This document shows positions 56,401-64,000 of a DNA stretch of 64,000 nt, piece by piece. Under the pieces are notes generated by a model. The model was not told where the DNA came from, ran no database searches, and worked only from the letters and a program-made list of their open reading frames with translations. The DNA is from Lamellibrachia columna (lineage: Eukaryota > Annelida > Polychaeta > Sabellida > Siboglinidae). The stretch is taken from NCBI GenBank assembly GCA_963662155.1, contig OY759261.1, positions 71,728,669 to 71,792,668 of the forward strand, read 5' to 3'. How positions within the stretch are numbered: the stretch's first letter is position 1; each line of letters begins with the position of its first letter. The position numbers were made by a program, and so were the translations under genes.

Positions 56401-59400
56401 TCCTCTATAGCCCCTATAACCCACTGCACAAGACTAACATGTGGAAGTGTTCCACTATAGCCCCTATAACCCACTGCACAAGACTTACATGTGGAAGGGT
56501 TCCTCTATAGCCCCTATAACCCACTGCACAAGACTTACATGTGGAAGGGTTCCTCTATAGCCCCTAGAAACCACTGCACAAGACTAACATGTGGAAGTGT
56601 TCCTCTATAGCCCCTATAACCCACTGCACAAGACTGACATGTGGAAGGGTTCGTCTATAGCCCCTATAACCCACTGCACAAGACTAACATGTGGAAGGGT
56701 TCCTCTATAGCCCCTATAACCCACTGCACAAGACTAACATGTGGAAGGGTTCCTCTATAGCCCCTATAACCCACTGCACAAGACTAACATGTGGAAGTGT
56801 TCCTCTATAGCCCCTATAACCCACTGCACAAGACTAACATGTGGAAGGGTTCCTCTATAGCCCCTATAACCCACTGCACAAGACTTACATGTGGAAGGGT
56901 TCCTCTATAGCCCCTATAACCCACTGCACAAGACTAACATGTGGACGTGTTCCTCTATAGCGCCTATAACCCACTACATAAGACTAACATGTGGAAGTGT
57001 TCCTCTATAGCCCCTATAACCCACTGCACAAGACTTACATGTGGAAGGGTTCCTCTATAGCCCCTATAACCCACTGCACAAGACTTACATGTGGAAGGGT
57101 TCCTCTATAGCCCCTATAACCCACTGCACAAGACTTACATGTGGAAGGGTTCCTCTATAGCCCCTAGAAACCACTGCACAAGACTAACATGTGGAAGTGT
57201 TCCTCTATAGCCCCTATAACCCACTGCACAAGACTGACATGTGGAAGGGTTCGTCTATAGCCCCTATAACCCACTGCACAAGACTAACATGTGGAAGGGT
57301 TCCTCTATAGCCCCTATAACCCACTGCACAAGACTAACATGTGGAAGGGTTCCTCTATAGCCCCTATAACCCACTGCACAAGACTAACATGTGGAAGTGT
57401 TCCTCTATAGCCCCTATAACCCACTGCACAAGACTTACATGTGGAAGGGTTCCTCTATAGCCCCTATGACCCACTGCACAAGACTAACATGTGGAAGGGT
57501 TCCTCTATAGCCCCTATAACCCACTGCACAAGACTTACATGTGGAAGGGTTCCTCTATAGCCCCTATAACCCACTGCACAAGACTAACATGTGGAAGGGT
57601 TCCTCTATAGCCCCTATAACCCACTGCACAAGACTAACATGTGGAAGGGTTCCTCTATAGCCCCTATAACCCACTGCACAAGACTAACATGTGGAAGTGT
57701 TCCTCTATAGCCCCTGTAACCCACTGCACAAGACTAACATGTGGAAGGGTTCCTCTATAGCCCCTATAACCCACTGCACAAGACTTACATGTGGAAGGGT
57801 TCGTCTATAGCCCCTATAACCCACTGCACAAGACTAACATGTGGAAGGGTTCCTCTGTAGCCCCTATAACCCACTGCACAAGACTTATATGTGAAAGTGT
57901 TCCTCTGTAGCCCCTATAACCCACTGCACAAGACTTACACGTGGAAGTGTTCCTCTATAGCCCCTATAACCCACTGCACAAGGCTTACATGTGGAAGTGT
58001 TCCTCTATAGCGCATATAACCCACTGCACAAGACTTACATGTGGAAGGGTTCCTCTATAGCCCCTATAACCCACTGCACAAGACTTACATGTGAAAGTGT
58101 TCCTCTGTAGCCCCTATAACCCACTGCACAAGGCTTACATGTGGAAGTGTTCCTCTGTAGCCCCTATAACCCACTGCACAAGGCTTACATGTGGAAGTGT
58201 TCCTCTATAGCCCCTATAACCCACTGCACAAGGCTTACATGTGGAAGGGTTCCTCTATAACCCACTGCACAAGACTTACACATGGAAGGGTTCCTCTATA
58301 ACCCACTGCACAAGACTTACATGTGGAAGTGTTCCTCTATAGCCCCTATAACCCACTGCACAAGGCTTACATGTGGAAGGGTTCCTCTATAACCCACTGC
58401 ACAAGGCTTACACATGGAAGGGTTCCTCTATAACCCACTGTACAAGACTTACATGTGGAAGTGTTCCTCTATAGCCCCTATAACCCACTGCACAAGACTA
58501 ACACATGGAAGTGTTCCTCTGTAGCCCCTATAACCCACTGCACAAGACTTACATGTGGAAGTGTTCCTCTATAGCCCCTATAACCCACTGCACAAGACTT
58601 ACATGTGGAAGGGTTCCTCTATAGCCCCTATAACCCACTGCACAAGGCTTACATGTGGATGTGTTCCTCTATAGCCCCTATAACCCACTGCACAAGACTT
58701 ACATGTGGAAGTGTTCCTCTATAGCTCCTATAACCCACTGCACAAGGCTTACATGTGGAAGTGTTCCTCTATAGCCCCTATAACCCACTGCACAAGACTT
58801 ACATGTGGAAGTGTTCCTCTATAGCTCCTATAACCCACTGCACAAGACTTACATGTGGAAGTGTTCCTCTATAGCCCCTATAACCCACTGCACAAGACTT
58901 ACATGTGGAAGTGTTCCTCTATAGCTCCTATAACCCACTGCACAAGGCTTACATGTGGAAGTGTTCCTCTATAGCCCCTATAACCCACTGCACAAGACTT
59001 ACATGTGGAAGTGTTCCTCTATAGCTCCTATAACCCACTGCACAAGGCTTACATGTGGAAGTGTTCCTCTATAGCCCCTATAACCCACTGCACAAGACTT
59101 ACATGTGGAAGTGTTCCTCTATAGCTCCTATAACCCACTGCACAAGGCTTACATGTGGAAGTGTTCCTCTATAGCTCCTATAACCCACTGCACAAGGCTT
59201 ACATGTGGAAGTGTTCCTCTATAGCCCCTATAACCCACTGCACAAGACTTACATGTGGAAGGGTTCTTCTATAGCCCCTATAACCCACTGCACAAGACTT
59301 ACATGTGGAAGTGTTCCTCTATAGCTCCTATAACCCACTGCACAAGGCTTACATGTGGAAGTGTTCCTCTATAGCTCCTATAACCCACTGCACAAGGCTT

Positions 59401-62400
59401 ACATGTGGAAGTGTTCCTCTATAGCCCCTATAACCCACTGCACAAGACTTACATGTGGAAGTGTTCCTCTATAGCTCCTATAACCCACTGCACAAGGCTT
59501 ACATGTGGAAGTGTTCCTCTATAGCTCCTATAACCCACTGCACAAGGCTTACATGTGGAAGTGTTCCTCTATAGCCCCTATAACCCACTGCACAAGACTT
59601 ACATGTGGAAGGGTTCTTCTATAGCCCCTATAACCCACTGTACAAGACTTACATGTGGAAGTGTTCCTCTATAGCTCCTATAACCCACTGCACAAGGCTT
59701 ACATGTGGAAGTGTTCCTCTATAGCCCTTATAACCCACTGCACAAGACTTACATGTGGAAGTGTTCCTCTATAGCTCCTATAACCCACTGCACAAGGCTT
59801 ACATGTGGACGTGTTCCTCTATAGCCCCTATAACCCACTGCACAAGACTTACATGTGGAAGGGTTCCTCTATAGCCCCTATAACCCACTGCACAAGACTA
59901 ACATGTGGAAGTGTTCCACTATAGCCCCTATAACCCACTGCACAAGACTAACACGTGGAAGTGTTCCTCTATAGCCCCTATAACCCACTGCACAAGACTA
60001 ACATGTGGAAGTGTTCCTCTATAGCCCCTATAACCCACTGCACAAGACTTACATGTGGAAGGGTTCCTCTATAGCCCCTATAACCCACTGCACAAGACTA
60101 ACATGTGGAAGGGTTCCTCTATAGCCCCTATAACCCACTGCACAAGACTAACATGTGGAAGGGTTCCTCTATAGCCCCTATAACCCACTGCACAAGACTT
60201 ACATGTGGACGTGTTCCTCTATAGCCCCTATAACCCACTGCACAAGACTAACATGTGGACGTGTTCCTCTATAGCCCCTATAACCCACTACACAAGACTA
60301 ACATGTGGAAGTGTTCCTCTATAGCCCCTATAACCCACTGCACAAGACTTACATGTGGAAGGGTTCCTCTATAGCCCCTATAACCCACTGCACAAGACTT
60401 ACATGTGGAAGGGTTCCTCTATAGCCCCTATAACCCACTGCACAAGACTTACATATGGAAGGGTTCCTCTATAGCCCCTAGAACCCACTGCACAAGACTA
60501 ACATGTGGAAGTGTTCCTCTATAGCCCCTATAACCCACTGCACAAGACTGACATGTGGAAGGGTTCGTCTATAGCCCCTATAACCCACTGCACAAGACTA
60601 ACATGTGGAAGTGTTCCTCTATAGCCCCTATAACCCACTGCACAAGACTAACATGTGGAAGTGTTCCTCTATAGCCCCTATAACCCACTGCACAAGACTT
60701 ACATGTGGAAGGGTTCCTCTATAGCCCCTATGACCCACTGCACAAGACTAACATGTGGAAGGGTTCCTCTATAGCCCCTATAACCCACTGCACAAGACTT
60801 ACATGTGGAAGGGTTCCTCTATAGCCCCTATAACCCACTGCACAAGATTAACATGTGGAAGGGTTCCTCTATAGCCCCTATAACCCACTGCACAAGACTA
60901 ACATGTGGAAGGGTTCCTCTATAGCCCCTATAACCCACTGCACAAGACTAACATGTGGAAGTGTTCCTCTATAGCCCCTGTAACCCACTGCACAAGACTA
61001 ACATGTGGAAGGGTTCCTCTATAGCCCCTATAACCCACTGCACAAGACTTACATGTGGAAGGGTTCGTCTATAGCCCCTATAACCCACTGCACAAGACTA
61101 ACATGTGGAAGGGTTCCTCTGTAGCCCCTATAACCCACTGCACAAGACTTATATGTGAAAGTGTTCCTCTGTAGCCCCTATAACCCACTGCACAAGGCTT
61201 ACATGTGGAAGTGTTCCTCTATAGCGCATATAACCCACTGCACAAGACTTACATGTGGAAGGGTTCCTCTATAGCCCCTATAACCCACTGCACAAGACTT
61301 ACATGTGAAAGTGTTCCTCTGTAGCCCCTATAACCCACTGCACAAGACTTACATGTGGAAGTGTTCCTCTGTAGCCCCTATAACCCACTGCACAAGGCTT
61401 ACATGTGGAAGTGTTCCTCTATAGCCCCTATAACCCACTGCACAAGGCTTACATGTGGAAGGGTTCCTCTATAACCCACTGCACAAGACTTACACATGGA
61501 AGGGTTCCTCTATAACCCACTGCACAAGACTTACATGTGGAAGTGTTCCTCTATAGCCCCTATGACCCACTGCACAAGGCTTACATGTGGAAGGGTTCCT
61601 CTATAACCCACTGCACAAGGCTTACACATGGAAGGGTTCCTCTATAACCCACTGCACAAGACTTACATGTGGAAGTGTTCCTCTATAGCCCCTATAACCC
61701 ACTGCATAAGACTAACACATGGAAGTGTTCCTCTGTAGCCCCTATAACCCACTGCACAAGACTTACATGTGGAAGTGTTCCTCTATAGCCCCTATAACCC
61801 ACTGCACAAGACTTACATGTGGAAGGGTTCCTCTATAGCCCCTATAACCCACTGCACAAGGCTTACATGTGGACGTGTTCCTCTATAGCCCCTATAACCC
61901 ACTGCACAAGACTTACATGTGGAAGTGTTCCTCTATAGCTCCTATAACCCACTGCACAAGGCTTACATGTGGAAGTGTTCCTCTATAGCCCCTATAACCC
62001 ACTGCACAAGACTTACATGTGGAAGTGTTCCTCTATAGCTCCTATAACCCACTGCACAAGGCTTACATGTGGAAGTGTTCCTCTATAGCCCCTATAACCC
62101 ACTGCACAAGACTTACATGTGGAAGTGTTCCTCTATAGCTCCTATAACCCAGTGCACAAGGCTTACATGTGGAAGTGTTCCTCTATAGCCCCTATAACCC
62201 ACTGCACAAGACTTACATGTGGAAGTGTTCCTCTATAGCTCCTATAACCCACTGCACAAGGCTTACATGTGGAAGTGTTCCTCTATAGCCCCTATAACCC
62301 ACTGCACAAGACTTACATGTGGAAGTGTTCCTCTATAGCTCCTATAACCCACTGCACAAGGCTTACATGTGGAAGTGTTCCTCTATAGCTCCTATAACCC

Positions 62401-62875
62401 ACTGCACAAGGCTTACATGTGGAAGTGTTCCTCTATAGCTCCTATAACCCACTGCACAAGGCTTACATGTGGAAGTGTTCCTCTATAGCTCCTATAACCC
62501 ACTGCACAAGGCTTACATGTGGAAGTGTTCCTCTATAGCCCCTATAACCCACTGCACAAGACTTACATGTGGAAGGGTTCTTCTATAGCCCCTATAACCC
62601 ACTGCACAAGACTTACATGTGAAAGTGTTCCTCTATAGCTCCTATAACCCACTGCACAAGGCTTACATGTGGAAGTGTTCCTCTATAGCCCCTATAACCC
62701 ACTGCACAAGACTTACATGTGGAAGTGTTCCTCTATAGCCCCTATAACCCACTGCACAAGACTTACATGTGGAAGGTTTCCTCTATAGCCCCTATAACCC
62801 ACTGCACAAGGCTTACATGTGGAAGCGTTCCTCTGTAGCCCCTATAACCCACTGCACAAGGCATACATATGGAAA
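50452..62875. repeat. 12.4-kb satellite, 50-bp unit, ~248 copies, higher-order structure
   Basis: The unit reads AAGTGTTCCTCTATAGCCCC TATAACCCACTGCACAAGAC TTACATGTGG. Common variants are GGGTTCC/GTGTTCC, TTACATG/TAACATG, AGCTCC/AGCCCC and GGCTTAC/GACTTAC. A 41-bp short form lacks nine bases (CTCTATAACCC), for example at 55690-55870. Rare marker variants recur at fixed distances: TAGAAACC at 52951, 54601, 56565, 57165; CTATAGCGCC at 54391 and 56955; CTATAGCGCA at 55441, 58005, 61219. No gene lies inside. Confidence 0.97.
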
Positions 62876-63300
62876 GGATTCAGTTCCGATAGCTAGCTGT
62901 AGGTATTTGGTACAGGTTTGGTTTCTGACAGTCATAAATGTATTTCTGACGGGACAATGTCAGAAACTGTCTAAAACCAGTTTCTGACAGGTTTCTGATG
63001 TCACCAACTGTCAGAAATTATTAGAAACTGACAGAAATGGTTAGAAAATGTCATATCTAATCTTTCTTATGGATTTATGTATGTTATTGCTCATTATTTT
63101 GCCTATTGAATAGATAAACTAAATACATTATTCTTGCAAAGAAAGAACAAAATCATGAGTAATGTTTACAAAGTGTTCCCACACAGCTGTAGCTGGTGTG
63201 TCAACCTTAAATGCGGTCACACTGGGCTGTTAAAATGTCATACAAATGTGAGTAATCAATTTACACTATTCACGTGTAACAATACATCTCTATGTGAAAG
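62876..63300. other. Cluster of TTTCTGACAG words in both orientations; otherwise unassigned
   Basis: TTTCTGAC[AG]G and CTGTCAGAAA occur about eight times in 62920-63055. The rest is AT-rich without recognised features. Confidence 0.7.
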
Positions 63301-63309
63301 TGAAGGCAG

Positions 63310-64000
63310 AGCGTGAGGGGGACCGGAGTGGTAGGGGGAATGGAGTGGGAGGGGGAATGGAGTGGGAGGGGGAATGGAGTGGGAGAGGAATGGAGTGGGA
63401 AGGGGAATGGAGTGCGAGTGGAGTGGGAGGGGAATGGAGTTGGAGGGGGAATGGAGTGCGAGTGGAGTGGGAGGAGGAATGGAGTGGTGGGGGAATGGAG
63501 TGGGAGGGGAATGGAGTGCGAGTGGAGTGGGAGGGGGAATGGAGTTGGAGGGGGAATGGAGTGCGAGTGGAGTGGGAGGGGGAATGGAGTGGGAGGGAGA
63601 GTAGAGTGGGAGGGGAATGGAGTGGGAAGGGGAATGGAGTACGAGTGGAGTGGGAGGGGGAATGGAGTTGGAGGGGGAATGGAGTACGAGTGGTGTGGGA
63701 GGGGGAATGGAGTGAGAGGGAGAGTGGAGTGGGAGGGGAATGGAGTGGGAGGAGGAATGGAGTGCGAGTGGAATGGGTGGGGGAATGGAGTGGGAGGGAG
63801 AGTGCAGTGGGATGGGGAATGGAGTGGGAGGGGGAATGGAGTGGGAGGGGGAATGGAGTGCGAGTGGAGTGGGAGGGGAATGGAGTGGGAGGGAGAGTGG
63901 AGTGAGAGGGAGAGTGGAGGGGGAATGGAGTGGGAGGGGGAATGGAGTGCGAGTGGAGTGGGAGGGGAATGGAGTGAGAGGGAGAGTGGAGTGAGAGTGG
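63310..64000. repeat. Purine-rich GGAATGGAGTGGGAGG array, continues past window
   Basis: Irregular 11-17-bp units (GGGGGAATGGAGTGGGA, GTGCGAGTGGA, GGAGAGTGGA) over at least 690 bp, almost no C on the plus strand. G-runs could form quadruplexes. Gly/Trp/Glu frames are artefacts. Confidence 0.95.

Noticed and set aside
50452..62875. CRISPR-like array
   Set aside because: Units are contiguous 50-bp repeats without unique spacers, in an animal genome; it is a satellite.
50452..62875. HSF or STAT binding sites in the satellite unit
   Set aside because: GGAAGNGTTCC has the wrong spacing or orientation for either consensus; kept only as an unexplained dyad.
63294..63994. Gly/Trp/Glu-rich 203-codon frame
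   Set aside because: Translation of the purine-rich array; an artefact of its unit composition.

Overview
This window is animal nuclear DNA that is gene-poor and saturated with repeats. The evidence is spliced exons with GT-AG introns, APE-type LINEs (CR1-like and RTE/Jockey-like), a metazoan-type Ty1/copia element, a PIF/Harbinger-like element and unusually abundant minisatellites. A marine invertebrate (lancelet, mollusc or similar) fits best. The sequence alone does not fix the phylum.

Layout. 0.7-4.9 kb: decayed Ty1/copia LTR retrotransposon. 5.5-9.6 kb: decayed LINE whose reverse transcriptase (RT) is interrupted by about 15 copies of a 63-bp coding minisatellite. 10.1-14.7 kb: CR1-like LINE (minus strand) split by a second CR1-like LINE with an 8-bp target duplication. 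15.9-32.0 kb (plus): the last five exons of a kinase plus KEN-ribonuclease gene of the IRE1/RNase L type (copy A). Its 13.3-kb third intron holds a nearly complete CR1-like LINE with an SGNH-esterase ORF1, a Harbinger-like element and other debris. 32-42 kb: LINE relics and many minisatellites, including two copies of a composite array module and a 218-bp pure AC run. 42.5-46.9 kb: a second KEN gene (copy B, minus strand, tail-to-tail with A). It is broken by a 2.3-kb internal inversion and by a GA-repeat frameshift. 47.3-50.4 kb: CR1 and RTE-like fragments with a 53-bp array. 50.45-62.88 kb: a 12.4-kb satellite of about 248 units of 50 bp with higher-order structure. 63.3-64.0 kb: a GGAATGG-type purine-rich array running off the window.

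How the parts relate. The only host gene family I can support is the KEN pair. It would encode the C-terminal kinase lobe and a metal-independent RNase domain of the kind used in the unfolded-protein response (IRE1) or antiviral 2-5A signalling (RNase L). Copy A keeps an open frame with good splice sites. Copy B looks like a pseudogene. The most novel-looking molecular signal is a T_TTA_AAC slippery heptamer placed directly before the ORF1 stop in two diverged CR1-like LINEs, in register to enter ORF2 by a -1 ribosomal frameshift. Nearly all other long open frames here are translations of tandem repeats and are not genes.
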